Below, piece by piece: positions 14,648 to 23,778 of a stretch of DNA of 37,301 nucleotides. Under the pieces are notes generated by a model. That model had not been told where the DNA came from, did no database searches, and saw only the letters and a program-made list of their open reading frames with translations. Source of the stretch: Brotaphodocola catenula (GTDB taxonomy: Bacteria > Bacillota > Clostridia > Lachnospirales > Lachnospiraceae); the NCBI GenBank assembly GCA_020686985.1, contig JAJEPU010000031.1, forward strand, positions 1-37,301, read 5' to 3'. How positions within the stretch are numbered: position 1 is the first letter of the stretch; the number at the start of each line of letters is the position of its first letter. The position numbers and the translations under genes are program-made.

Positions 14648-17600
14648 GTGATTTACGAGAAAGTTTCCACAGACATGAATTTTGTGGATCGTGAGAAGAA
14701 AGTAGAGAAGTTCTGGGATGATGAGAAGATCTTCCAGAAGAGCATGGATTCAAGAAAAGAAGGCCCGTCCTACACCTTTTATGATGGACCGCCTACCGCA
14801 AACGGAAAACCGCATATTGGTCACGTTCTGACCCGTGTTATCAAGGATATGATTCCGCGTTACCGCACGATGAAGGGTTACATGGTTCCGAGAAAAGCAG
14901 GTTGGGATACCCACGGACTTCCGGTAGAGCTGGAAGTTGAGAAGATGCTTGGACTTGACGGCAAGGAGCAGATCGAGCAGTATGGTCTTGAGCCATTCAT
15001 TGAGCACTGCAAAGAGAGCGTATGGAAATACAAGGGCATGTGGGAGAATTTCTCCGGCACTGTTGGTTTCTGGGCTGATATGGAGCATCCGTATGTCACC
15101 TACGACAACAGCTTTATCGAGTCTGAGTGGTGGGCACTCAAGCAGATCTGGGAGAAGGGACTCCTCTACAAGGGATTCAAGATCGTTCCGTATTGCCCGC
15201 GTTGTGGAACTCCGCTGTCCAGCCACGAGGTTGCACAGGGATATAAGGATGTCAAGGAGCGTTCCGCAATCGTTCGATTTAAGGTAAAGGGTGAGGATGC
15301 TTACATTCTTGCATGGACGACGACTCCGTGGACCCTTCCGTCCAACGTTGCACTCTGCGTAAATCCGGAAGAAAACTATGTAAAGGTAAAGGCTGGCGAT
15401 GGCTATACCTACTACATGGCAGAGGCTCTGCTTGACACTGTTCTTGGAAAGCTCGGTGACGAGAAAGAAGGAAAGCCGGCTTACGAAGTACTTGAGACCT
15501 ACAAGGGAACCGATCTTGAGGGCAAGGAGTACGAGCCGTTATATCAGGCAGCAGCTGATCTGGCTGAGAAACAGCACAAGAAAGCACATTACGTTGTCTG
15601 CGATACTTACGTTACTCTGACAGATGGTACCGGCGTGGTACACATCGCTCCGGCATTCGGTGAGGATGACTCCCGTGTCGGCAGAAAGTATGAGCTTCCG
15701 TTTGTACAGCTTGTAAATGCAAAGGGTGAGATGACCGAGAATACCCTGTGGCCGGGCGTATTTGTAAAGAAAGCAGATCCGATGGTTCTCAAAGACCTCA
15801 ACGAGAGAGGACTGCTGTTTGAGGCACCGGTATTCGAACACAGCTACCCGCACTGCTGGAGATGTGACACTCCTCTGATCTACTATGCGCGTGAGTCCTG
15901 GTTTATCAAGATGACCGCAGTTAAGGATGATCTGATCCGCAACAACAACACGATCAACTGGATTCCGGAGAGCATCGGTAAGGGACGTTTTGGCGACTGG
16001 CTGGAGAACGTTCAGGATTGGGGCGTAAGCCGTAACCGTTACTGGGGAACTCCTCTGAACATCTGGGAGTGTGAGTGCGGATGCCAGCATTCGATCGGAA
16101 GTCAGGAAGAGTTAAAGTCTATGAGTCCGAACTACGCGGACATTGTGAAGAAGTATGCGAAGGAGATGGACAAGGAGAAGAATGGCGAAGTTGAGCTTCA
16201 CCGCCCGTTCATCGACGATGTGACGATCACCTGCCCGAAGTGTGGCAAGCAGATGCACCGTGTTCCGGAGGTAATCGACTGCTGGTTCGATTCCGGTTCG
16301 ATGCCGTTTGCACAGCACCACTATCCGTTTGAGAACAAAGAGCTGTTCGAGAAGCAGTTCCCGGCAGACTTCATCTCCGAGGCAGTGGATCAGACCCGTG
16401 GATGGTTCTACTCCCTGCTTGCAATCTCCACTCTGATCTTCAACAAGGCTCCGTACAAGAACGTTATCGTTCTGGGTCATGTTCAGGATGAGAATGGACA
16501 GAAGATGAGTAAGTCAAAGGGCAATGCGGTTGATCCGTTCGATGCTCTGGAGACTTACGGCGCAGATGCAATCCGCTGGTATTTTTACATCAACAGTGCA
16601 CCGTGGCTTCCGAACCGTTTCCACGGAAAGGCTGTACAGGAAGGACAGCGTAAGTTTATGGGAACGCTGTGGAATACCTACGCATTCTACGTTCTGTATG
16701 CGAACATTGACAACTTCAATCCGATGGATTACAAGCTGGACTACGAGAAACTTCCGGTTATGGATAAGTGGCTCCTCTCCAAGATGAATTCGATGGTGAA
16801 GGCAGTCGATGATCACCTTGGCAATTACCGGATTCCGGAGGCCGCAAGAGCTCTTCAGGAGTTTGTCGATGATATGAGTAACTGGTACGTTCGTCGTAGC
16901 CGTGAGCGTTTCTGGGCAAAGGGAATGGAGCAGGACAAGATCAGTGCTTACATGACTCTGTACACCGCTCTTGTGACGGTTTCTAAGGCAGCAGCTCCGA
17001 TGATTCCGTTCATGACTGAGGATATTTACCAGAACCTTGTTCGCAGTGTCGACAAGACCGCTCCGGAGAGCATTCATCTGTGTGACTTCCCGGCTGTACA
17101 CGAGGAGCAGATCGACACACAGCTTGAGGCAGACATGGATGAGGTTATGAAGATCGTTGTTCTCGGACGTGCTGCAAGAAATACGGCAAACATCAAGAAC
17201 CGTCAGCCGATCGGCAAGATGTATGTCAAGGCAGACCATGTGCTTGCAGAGTATTATGTCGAGATCATTGAGGATGAGCTGAATGTGAAGTCCGCAGAGT
17301 TCGTGGATGATGTCCGCAGTTTCACAACTTACAGCTTCAAACCGCAGTTAAAGACGGTTGGACCGAAGTACGGCAAACTGCTCGGAAAGATCCGTACTGC
17401 TCTGTCTGAGGTAGATGGAAACAAGGCAATGGATGAGCTGAAGGCAGACGGTTCCTTAAAGTTCGACTTTGACGGAGAGCAGGTCGTTCTGGCAGAGGAA
17501 GATCTGCTGATTGATATGGCACAGACCGAGGGCTATGTATCTGAGGCAGATGGCGGAGTAACCGTCGCACTTGACACGAACCTGACTCCTGAGCTGATCG

Positions 17601-17869
17601 AGGAAGGTTTCGTCCGCGAGATCGTCAGCAAGATTCAGACGATGCGTAAGGAAGCCGGATTTGAGGTAACCGACCACATCCGTATTTATGAGAACGGCAA
17701 TGAAAAGATCGCTGGACTTTTAAATAAATATACTGACACAATCTGCCATGATGTGTTCGCAGACGAAGTACTGACGGACAAGACTGGCGGAACTTACACC
17801 AAGGAATGGAACATCAACGGAGAGACCGTAAATCTGGGAGTGGAAAAAACGAATACTGCCTGTGACTGA
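14648..17869 (+). CDS. ileS: Isoleucyl-tRNA synthetase, type 2
   Basis: The protein has 1,073 residues from a GTG at 14648 with AAGGAGG six bases upstream; ATG 14675 lacks an SD. It charges tRNA-Ile in the cytosol. The class I motifs are GKPHIGH (HIGH at 56-59) and KMSKS (619-623). The editing domain lies between them, with AWTTTPWTLPSN and a GTGVVHIAPAFG motif. The length and the FYDGPPTANG-x-PHIGH form place it with type 2 (eukaryote-like) enzymes rather than the roughly 920-residue type 1. Type 2 enzymes are generally little affected by mupirocin. Control is by the T-box upstream; glgP follows after 30 bases. Confidence 0.96.
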   Translation: MIYEKVSTDMNFVDREKKVEKFWDDEKIFQKSMDSRKEGPSYTFYDGPPTANGKPHIGHVLTRVIKDMIPRYRTMKGYMVPRKAGWDTHGLPVELEVEKMLGLDGKEQIEQYGLEPFIEHCKESVWKYKGMWENFSGTVGFWADMEHPYVTYDNSFIESEWWALKQIWEKGLLYKGFKIVPYCPRCGTPLSSHEVAQGYKDVKERSAIVRFKVKGEDAYILAWTTTPWTLPSNVALCVNPEENYVKVKAGDGYTYYMAEALLDTVLGKLGDEKEGKPAYEVLETYKGTDLEGKEYEPLYQAAADLAEKQHKKAHYVVCDTYVTLTDGTGVVHIAPAFGEDDSRVGRKYELPFVQLVNAKGEMTENTLWPGVFVKKADPMVLKDLNERGLLFEAPVFEHSYPHCWRCDTPLIYYARESWFIKMTAVKDDLIRNNNTINWIPESIGKGRFGDWLENVQDWGVSRNRYWGTPLNIWECECGCQHSIGSQEELKSMSPNYADIVKKYAKEMDKEKNGEVELHRPFIDDVTITCPKCGKQMHRVPEVIDCWFDSGSMPFAQHHYPFENKELFEKQFPADFISEAVDQTRGWFYSLLAISTLIFNKAPYKNVIVLGHVQDENGQKMSKSKGNAVDPFDALETYGADAIRWYFYINSAPWLPNRFHGKAVQEGQRKFMGTLWNTYAFYVLYANIDNFNPMDYKLDYEKLPVMDKWLLSKMNSMVKAVDDHLGNYRIPEAARALQEFVDDMSNWYVRRSRERFWAKGMEQDKISAYMTLYTALVTVSKAAAPMIPFMTEDIYQNLVRSVDKTAPESIHLCDFPAVHEEQIDTQLEADMDEVMKIVVLGRAARNTANIKNRQPIGKMYVKADHVLAEYYVEIIEDELNVKSAEFVDDVRSFTTYSFKPQLKTVGPKYGKLLGKIRTALSEVDGNKAMDELKADGSLKFDFDGEQVVLAEEDLLIDMAQTEGYVSEADGGVTVALDTNLTPELIEEGFVREIVSKIQTMRKEAGFEVTDHIRIYENGNEKIAGLLNKYTDTICHDVFADEVLTDKTGGTYTKEWNINGETVNLGVEKTNTACD

Positions 17870-17899
17870 GAGCACAGCAGGTGAGGAGGAAAAGCCAAC

Positions 17900-20353
17900 A
17901 TGAAAACTGGATTTGACAAGGAAGTGTTCAAGAAAAGCGTGATCTACAACGTGAAGAGTCAGTTCCGTAAGACTCTTGAGGAAGCAACTCCTGAGCAGGT
18001 TTATCAGGCAGTCTGCTACGCAGTGAAGGACGTCATCATCGATGAGTGGATCGCAACCCATAAGGAGTATGAGAAGCAGGATTCCAAGACTCTGTATTAC
18101 CTGTCCATGGAGTTCCTGATGGGACGTGCTCTGGGTAACAACATCATCAATATCATGGCAAGAGATGAGATCAAAGAAGCTCTTGACGAGATGGGATTTG
18201 ATCTTAATCTGATTGAGGATCAGGAGCCGGATGCGGCTCTTGGAAACGGAGGTCTGGGCCGTCTTGCTGCCTGCTTCCTTGATTCCCTGGCTACGCTGGG
18301 CTATCCGGCATATGGATGTGGAATCCGTTATCGGTATGGCATGTTTAAGCAGAAGATTGTAGATGGTTATCAGGTAGAGGTTCCGGATGAGTGGCTCAAG
18401 AACGGCAACCCGTTTGAGGTTCGTCGTTCCGAGTATGCGACCGAGGTAAAATTCGGCGGTTACGTTCGCACCGTATGGGAGAATGGCCGTGAGAAGTTCG
18501 TTCAGGAAGGCTATCAGTCTGTTATGGCAGTTCCGTATGATCTTCCGGTTGTCGGATATGGCAACAACGTAGTCAACACCTTGAGAATCTGGGATGCACA
18601 GCCGATCAACACCTTCAGCCTTGACGCATTCGATCGCGGAGACTACCAGAAGGCAGTGGAGCAGGAGAACTTGGCAAAGAATATCTGTGAGGTTCTTTAC
18701 CCGAACGATAACCACTATGCAGGTAAGGAACTGCGTCTGAGACAGCAGTACTTCTTCATCTCTGCAAGCGTACAGCGTGCTGTCCTCAAGTACATGGAAA
18801 AGCACGACGATGTTCGCAAGTTCTATGAGAAGAATGTATTCCAGTTAAACGATACCCATCCGACCGTAGCGGTTGCAGAGCTGATGAGAATCCTTCTGGA
18901 TGACTACGGTCTGACCTGGGATGAAGCATGGGAGGTTACGACAAAGACCTGTGCTTACACGAACCACACGATCATGGCAGAGGCACTTGAGAAATGGCCG
19001 ATCGAGCTGTTCTCCCGTCTGCTTCCGCGTATCTATCAGATCGTTGAGGAGATCAACCGCCGTTTCATCATTCAGATTCAGCAGAAGTATCCGGGTGACC
19101 AGCAGAAGATTGCAAAGATGGCAATCATCTACGACGGACAGGTTAAGATGGCTCATATGGCAATCGCAGGTAGCTTCTCTGTAAACGGTGTAGCACAGCT
19201 TCACACCGAGATCTTAAAGAAGCAGGAGCTGAAGGATTTCTATGAAATGATGCCGGAGAAGTTCAACAACAAGACGAACGGTATCACCCAGAGAAGATTC
19301 CTGCTTCACGGCAACCCGCTGTTAGCAGACTGGGTAACCTCCAAGATCGGCGACGAGTGGATTACCGACCTGTCTGCAATCAGTAAGTTAAAGCTGTATG
19401 TGGATGACGAGAAGTGCCAGCACGAGTTCATGAACATCAAGTATCAGAATAAGATCCGTCTGGCAAAATACATCAAGGAGCACAACGGTATCGATGTAGA
19501 TCCGCGCTCAATCTTTGATGTACAGGTAAAGCGTCTGCATGAGTACAAGCGTCAGCTGATGAACATCCTGCATGTCATGTATCTGTACAATCAGCTCAAG
19601 GATAACCCGGAGATGGATATGGTTCCGCGCACTTTCATCTTCGGTGCAAAGGCAGCAGCAGGCTACAAGCGTGCGAAACTGACAATCAAGCTGATCAACT
19701 CCGTAGCAGATGTGATCAACAACGATCCGACGATCAACGGCAAGATCAAAGTCGTATTCATCGAGGATTACCGCGTATCCAACGCAGAGATTATCTTCGC
19801 AGCGGCAGATGTCAGCGAGCAGATTTCTACCGCCAGCAAGGAGGCATCCGGTACTGGTAACATGAAGTTTATGCTGAACGGTGCTCTGACCCTCGGAACG
19901 ATGGACGGTGCAAACGTTGAGATCGTTGAGGAGGTAGGCGCAGATCATGCATTTATCTTCGGAACTTCCTCCGATGAGATCATTCGCATGGAGCATGACC
20001 GTAGCTACAATCCAATGGAAATCTTCAACAACGATCAGGACATCCGTCGCGTGCTGATGCAGTTGATCAACGGTTACTATTCTCCGCAGGATCCGGAGCT
20101 GTTCCGCGACATTTACAACTCTCTGCTGAATACGCAGAGCAGTGATCGCGCAGATACCTACTTCATCCTGAAAGACTTCAAGATGTATGCAGATGCACAG
20201 CGCCGTATCAACGAGGCTTACAAGGATGAGCAGTGGTGGGCAAGAACTGCTATGCTCAACACCGCAAGCAGTGGAAAGTTCAGCTCTGACCGTACCATCG
20301 AGGAGTATGTAAGAGATATCTGGCATCTCGAGAAGGTAAAGGTAGAGGTCTAA
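17900..20353 (+). CDS. glgP: Glycogen/starch phosphorylase
   Basis: The protein has 817 residues from ATG 17900, with GAGGAGG before it. It phosphorolyses alpha-1,4-glucan to glucose 1-phosphate, using pyridoxal phosphate. Visible family signatures are YLSMEFLMGR, ALGNGGLGRLAACFLDS, the KRLHEYKRQLMN segment, and EASGTGNMKFMLNGA, with the PLP lysine at about residue 656. Length is typical of GT35 enzymes. The reading is rich in a few preferred codons, as expected for a highly expressed gene. It lies only 30 bases after ileS and may be partly co-transcribed with it, though the functions are unrelated. Confidence 0.97.
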   Translation: MKTGFDKEVFKKSVIYNVKSQFRKTLEEATPEQVYQAVCYAVKDVIIDEWIATHKEYEKQDSKTLYYLSMEFLMGRALGNNIINIMARDEIKEALDEMGFDLNLIEDQEPDAALGNGGLGRLAACFLDSLATLGYPAYGCGIRYRYGMFKQKIVDGYQVEVPDEWLKNGNPFEVRRSEYATEVKFGGYVRTVWENGREKFVQEGYQSVMAVPYDLPVVGYGNNVVNTLRIWDAQPINTFSLDAFDRGDYQKAVEQENLAKNICEVLYPNDNHYAGKELRLRQQYFFISASVQRAVLKYMEKHDDVRKFYEKNVFQLNDTHPTVAVAELMRILLDDYGLTWDEAWEVTTKTCAYTNHTIMAEALEKWPIELFSRLLPRIYQIVEEINRRFIIQIQQKYPGDQQKIAKMAIIYDGQVKMAHMAIAGSFSVNGVAQLHTEILKKQELKDFYEMMPEKFNNKTNGITQRRFLLHGNPLLADWVTSKIGDEWITDLSAISKLKLYVDDEKCQHEFMNIKYQNKIRLAKYIKEHNGIDVDPRSIFDVQVKRLHEYKRQLMNILHVMYLYNQLKDNPEMDMVPRTFIFGAKAAAGYKRAKLTIKLINSVADVINNDPTINGKIKVVFIEDYRVSNAEIIFAAADVSEQISTASKEASGTGNMKFMLNGALTLGTMDGANVEIVEEVGADHAFIFGTSSDEIIRMEHDRSYNPMEIFNNDQDIRRVLMQLINGYYSPQDPELFRDIYNSLLNTQSSDRADTYFILKDFKMYADAQRRINEAYKDEQWWARTAMLNTASSGKFSSDRTIEEYVRDIWHLEKVKVEV

Positions 20354-20367
20354 AAATATAAGAATTA

Positions 20368-20407
20368 TTGATTCTAGTTGATTACAGCTGATTCTAGCTG
20401 ATTATAG
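20368..20407. repeat. Four 10-base tandem repeats
   Basis: The units TTGATTCTAG, TTGATTACAG, CTGATTCTAG and CTGATTATAG follow each other without gaps in the glgP-spoIID gap. They have a one-helical-turn period and no hairpin of note. Confidence 0.7.
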
Positions 20408-20455
20408 ACAATTTGAGCGCGAGAATCTCATTTCGTTGAGGATGGGATGAATCGC

Positions 20456-20483
20456 GAATAAAAAGAAGATTCCTTCATAAACT
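20456..20483 (+). promoter_or_regulatory. Possible sigma-E promoter of spoIID
   Basis: GAATAAA (20456-20462) and CATAAACT (20476-20483) resemble the -35 (KMATATT) and -10 (CATACAnT) of the mother-cell sigma factor E, 13 bases apart and 20 bases before the start. spoIID is sigma-E dependent in studied species. Confidence 0.35.
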
Positions 20484-20502
20484 GATCCGAGAGGATTGGA
20501 AG

Positions 20503-21771
20503 GTGGAGGGATCTTTTTTGTTTGGAAAAAAGTTTTGGAGTTCATGGGATCGGTCGCTTCGCGTGAGAGTTCGGTTTGCAATCGCGGGAATCTTGTTTCT
20601 TCTTCCGTGGGGGATGAGCCTGATCTGTGTTCAGGTGAGCGGACGAGCTGAAAACTCTGAGATTTCTGAAACGGAAGGGCAGACTGGAGAGGAAGAGGAG
20701 GTGGAACAGATAAAACAGACTGAGCAGATCGAAAACGTGGACGACACCGGAAGTGTGGATGGGACAGGAAATCTAAGTGGAGCAGAAAATGGGAACGGTA
20801 CTGGGAATATGAGTGGAGCAGGAAATGTGGGTGGAGAACACATGCGCCGGATTCTTCTTATTCGCGAGGGGATTCGGACGTATCTCTCGCTTGAGGCTTA
20901 TCTTCCGGGGGTGCTCCTCTGTGAGATTGATCCGTTTGTTGAACTTGAGACACTTAAATGTCAGGCAGTGATTGTGAGAACCTACCTGTATCGGTTGATG
21001 GGGGAGAGAACGGAGATCGAGGAAAGTCAGTTAGATGTCGATTATGTGGAGAGCCGAACGAGCCAGATGGGGAAACTTGAATATCGGGTTGGCAAGCATA
21101 GTGAAAAAAATCAGAAAAACCAGAAAAACCGGTTGGAATATGAGAGGATGACTCAGGCGCAGAGGGAGCAGATTGCAGAAGGCATGGAGCGATGCAAGCA
21201 GGCAGTCAGGGAGACCGAAGGGATTGTACTCACCTGTGAAAACCAGTATATTCTTCCGATGTTTCATACCTCAAGTGCCGGGCGAACGAGGGATGGGGGA
21301 GAGGAATACCCGTATTTGCGTCCGGTTGAAAGCAGATGGGACAAGGAAGAGAAAAACTGGCAGACGACCTATCGGTGGAGCAAAGAGGAGTTTGCCGGGA
21401 AGATCCGCCAGATCGGGGATGAGGGGGATTTGACACCCGAAGAACTCATAGAAAAGATTCAAATTGTAAAGCGGGATCAGAGTGGGTATGTCGAGTGGAT
21501 TCAGATCGGAAATCGAACGTATGAGGGGGAGACAGTTCGCGCCGTGTTAAATCTCTCATCTGCCTGTTTTTCATTTGGAAAGGTGAAAGGACAAACTGAA
21601 AATGAAGGGGCGCGAAACACGTTCGTTCAGGCAATCGTGAATGGGAGCGGGCACGGATATGGACTGAGTCAGGCGGGAGCGGAACACATGGCAAAAGAGG
21701 GGTGGGGATACGAGGAAATCTTGAGTTATTACTATACCGGAGTCGAGTTGATCAGGGAGCCTTCTGGTTAA
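20503..21771 (+). CDS. spoIID: Stage II sporulation protein D (SpoIID)
   Basis: The protein has 422 residues from GTG 20503, with GAGAGGA upstream. It is a peptidoglycan lytic transglycosylase that drives engulfment together with SpoIIP and SpoIIM. Order: an N-terminal membrane segment (about 25-45), a low-complexity acidic and Gly/Asn/Thr/Ser-rich stretch (about 46-110), then the SpoIID domain. The latter shows SLEAYLPGVLLCEIDP with the catalytic Glu, ETLKCQAVIVRTYL, MFHTSSAGRTRDGGE and the C-terminal GSGHGYGLSQAGAEHMAKEG. Cys residues are few. A spoIIQ-like gene follows, as is common in clostridia. Confidence 0.92.
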   Translation: MEGSFLFGKKFWSSWDRSLRVRVRFAIAGILFLLPWGMSLICVQVSGRAENSEISETEGQTGEEEEVEQIKQTEQIENVDDTGSVDGTGNLSGAENGNGTGNMSGAGNVGGEHMRRILLIREGIRTYLSLEAYLPGVLLCEIDPFVELETLKCQAVIVRTYLYRLMGERTEIEESQLDVDYVESRTSQMGKLEYRVGKHSEKNQKNQKNRLEYERMTQAQREQIAEGMERCKQAVRETEGIVLTCENQYILPMFHTSSAGRTRDGGEEYPYLRPVESRWDKEEKNWQTTYRWSKEEFAGKIRQIGDEGDLTPEELIEKIQIVKRDQSGYVEWIQIGNRTYEGETVRAVLNLSSACFSFGKVKGQTENEGARNTFVQAIVNGSGHGYGLSQAGAEHMAKEGWGYEEILSYYYTGVELIREPSG

Positions 21772-21839
21772 TTATGAAAATTTAAAATCACTGAATAAGT
21801 TTTTTGCCTTTGGTAAAAATAGTATCGAGGTGATAAACG

Positions 21840-22736
21840 GTGAAAGAGAAAGGAAAGGGAAACCAGCCATTCCGGGATAAAGTATTTCTGGTGATGCTGG
21901 TGATGGGTCTGCTGACGATGGTAACTGCGGCAGGCATGGCTACCGTAAAGAGAGGAAGAGGAGACGAGCAGAAGCCATATGTGGATTTGCAAGGGCAGGA
22001 AGATTTTCTTGCGGGGGGATCAAATGCCAACTCTCTGACTCAGGATACGGAGGAGAATAGTCAGGACAATGCAAAAGATCAGAGTGGTACAGAAGAAAAA
22101 CACGAAAATCCAGATACGGTTGTGGCAGAAGCTCAGAGACAGAGTGGACAGATGACGGAAGAGAACGACAGACAGAATCAGGGTACAAGTGAAAAAGATG
22201 GAAATGCTAAAGATGAACATTCGGAAAAAGGCAGTCAGATCGCACAGGCGGAAAATTCAGAGGAAAGCCTTGCAAGAGAAGTTGGGGCAGGGGGAAGTGC
22301 AGCCCAGTCTCTGATGCTCAACTTCAATGATGCGAGTCGGATCACCTGGCCTGTTCGCGGAAATGTACTCTTGGATTACAGTATGGACCAGACAATTTAT
22401 TTTCCGACGCTGGAACAGTACCGCTGCAGTCCCGGAATTGTGATTCAGGGCTCAATCGGGGAACCCGTCTATGCGCCGGCGAATGCGAGAGTGCTCGAGA
22501 CAGGGACAAACGAAGAAATCGGAACGTATGTGACGCTGGACTTTGGAAATGGATACGAGGCAGTTTGTGGACAGCTGAGTGAGGTGTCCGCGGTTCCGGG
22601 AGAGTATCTTGAGCAGGGACAGGTTCTCGGATATGTCGCAGAACCGACAAAATACTATACGATCGAGGGAAGCAATGTGTTCTTTGAACTGACTCAGGAT
22701 GGAAAAGCCATTGATCCGATGGGATATCTTGAATAA
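21840..22736 (+). CDS. spoIIQ: SpoIIQ-like forespore protein with zinc-ligand-free LytM (M23) domain
   Basis: The protein has 298 residues from GTG 21840, with GAGGTGAT before it. Order: a short basic head, one membrane helix (about residues 15-37), a long polar Gln/Glu/Asn-rich linker (about 45-155), and a LytM/M23 fold at the C-terminus. In B. subtilis, SpoIIQ spans the intermembrane space and binds SpoIIIAH of the mother cell. The gene follows spoIID, the usual place in clostridia. The first metal motif (normally H-x-G-x-D) reads SPGIVIQG and the second (H-x-H) reads GSNVFFEL, so all ligands seem replaced. That favours a structural rather than enzymatic role. Confidence 0.82.
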   Translation: MKEKGKGNQPFRDKVFLVMLVMGLLTMVTAAGMATVKRGRGDEQKPYVDLQGQEDFLAGGSNANSLTQDTEENSQDNAKDQSGTEEKHENPDTVVAEAQRQSGQMTEENDRQNQGTSEKDGNAKDEHSEKGSQIAQAENSEESLAREVGAGGSAAQSLMLNFNDASRITWPVRGNVLLDYSMDQTIYFPTLEQYRCSPGIVIQGSIGEPVYAPANARVLETGTNEEIGTYVTLDFGNGYEAVCGQLSEVSAVPGEYLEQGQVLGYVAEPTKYYTIEGSNVFFELTQDGKAIDPMGYLE

Positions 22737-22746
22737 AAAAAAGTAG

Positions 22747-22786
22747 GAATCCGCCCCTCAAAAGAGGGGACGGGTTCATTTTTCTT
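22747..22786 (+). terminator. Terminator between spoIIQ and cotJC
   Basis: The stem formed by GAATCCG-CCCCTC and GAGGGG-CGGGTTC has one bulged A and an AAAA loop, and is followed by ATTTTTCTT. It lies between two convergent genes and may serve both. Confidence 0.75.
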
Positions 22787-22795
22787 ATCTGTGTT

Positions 22796-23416
22796 TTATT
22801 TTGCGAGGGAATTTTCGCGGTTCTGATCAAATGCTGGATTGAACGCATAGAAATTTCGGCAGTTCAAGTGATCCTGAACGTCGCGAAGCGCTTCCCCAAA
22901 TCTTTGGAAGTGGACAATTTCGCGCTCTCTTAAGAAGCGGATCGGATCGCAGACTTCTGGATCTTTGACAAGACGGAGAATGTTGTCGTAGGTGCTTCTC
23001 GCCTTCTGTTCTGCGGAAAGGTTTTCGCACAGATCGGTGATTGGGTCACCCTTTGACTGGAATTCACAGGCATTGAAGGGGACACCACCTGCGGACTGTG
23101 GCCAGATGCCTGTTGTGTGATCGATATAGTAAGGACCAAAGCCTGATTCCTCTATCTCTTTCGGAGTCAGATTTCTGGTCAGCTGGTGGATGATTGCAGC
23201 GATGATCTCCCAGTGCCCGAGTTCTTCTGTTCCCACATCTGTGAGTACAGCCTTCCCTTTCTCGTATGGCATCGCGTAGCGCTGGCTCAAATAGCGCATC
23301 GCAGCTCCCGCTTCGCCGTCTGGACCACCATATTGGCTCATAATAAACTGTGCCATTTTTGGATTCGTCTGTGAGATTTTTACCGGATATTGCAGACGCT
23401 TTTCATATCTCCACAT
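22796..23416 (-). CDS. cotJC: Spore coat protein CotJC (manganese-catalase-like)
   Basis: The protein has 206 residues from MWRYEKRLQYPVK, which matches the known CotJC N-terminus. This ATG overlaps the cotJB stop by one base (TGATG) and has GGGGGAG upstream; a GTG further up is rejected. It is a ferritin-like four-helix protein with the metal-binding carboxylates and His seen in DVGTEELGHWEII and FLREREIVHFQRFGEAL. CotJC is related to non-haem manganese catalases and sits in the inner coat with CotJA and CotJB. It is the last gene of the operon. Confidence 0.95.
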   Translation of the reverse strand: MWRYEKRLQYPVKISQTNPKMAQFIMSQYGGPDGEAGAAMRYLSQRYAMPYEKGKAVLTDVGTEELGHWEIIAAIIHQLTRNLTPKEIEESGFGPYYIDHTTGIWPQSAGGVPFNACEFQSKGDPITDLCENLSAEQKARSTYDNILRLVKDPEVCDPIRFLREREIVHFQRFGEALRDVQDHLNCRNFYAFNPAFDQNRENSLAK

Positions 23417-23778
23417 CAGTTTGCTCCCCCTTCCCACGGCCACGGATTCTGAATCCAGTTCCAGATGTCCCCGGTTACCTGAGTGATACTTAAAGGACCG
23501 TATGCCTGTTCATACATCTGAATGGCATTCTGGTAGAGCTGGCAAAGTCTCTGGTAATACGCCATCGCCTGAGTATCCTCTGGGTGGGTATCTAAATAGA
23601 GAAGGATGTCATCGATTGCAAATCCGGTCTCATAGACCTGTCGTGCAAGCTGACAGGATTGAGGTTGACTTTGTTGATGCTGTTGATTTTGCTGAGTCTG
23701 TGGAATCTGAGAGAAAAGAGAATTATTTTGCGAGCTGGTCTGCGTATTTTCATTGCATCCACATGCCATCAGCGACAC
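23416..23778 (-). CDS. cotJB: Spore coat protein CotJB
   Basis: The protein has 120 residues. The N-terminal third is a Gln/Ser/Asn-rich tail with two Cys (MACGCNEN). From about residue 45 the CotJB domain is clear: YETGFAIDDILLYLDTHPED, YEQAYGPLSI and the Trp-rich end WNWIQNPWPW. It forms part of the cotJ coat complex. It overlaps cotJA by 10 bases at its start and cotJC by one base at its stop, so the three are translated as a tight operon. Confidence 0.93.
   Translation of the reverse strand: MSLMACGCNENTQTSSQNNSLFSQIPQTQQNQQHQQSQPQSCQLARQVYETGFAIDDILLYLDTHPEDTQAMAYYQRLCQLYQNAIQMYEQAYGPLSITQVTGDIWNWIQNPWPWEGGAN

Noticed and set aside
17720-18805. Minus-strand frame of 361 codons under ileS/glgP
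   Set aside because: Produced by the codon bias of the two highly expressed genes on the other strand.
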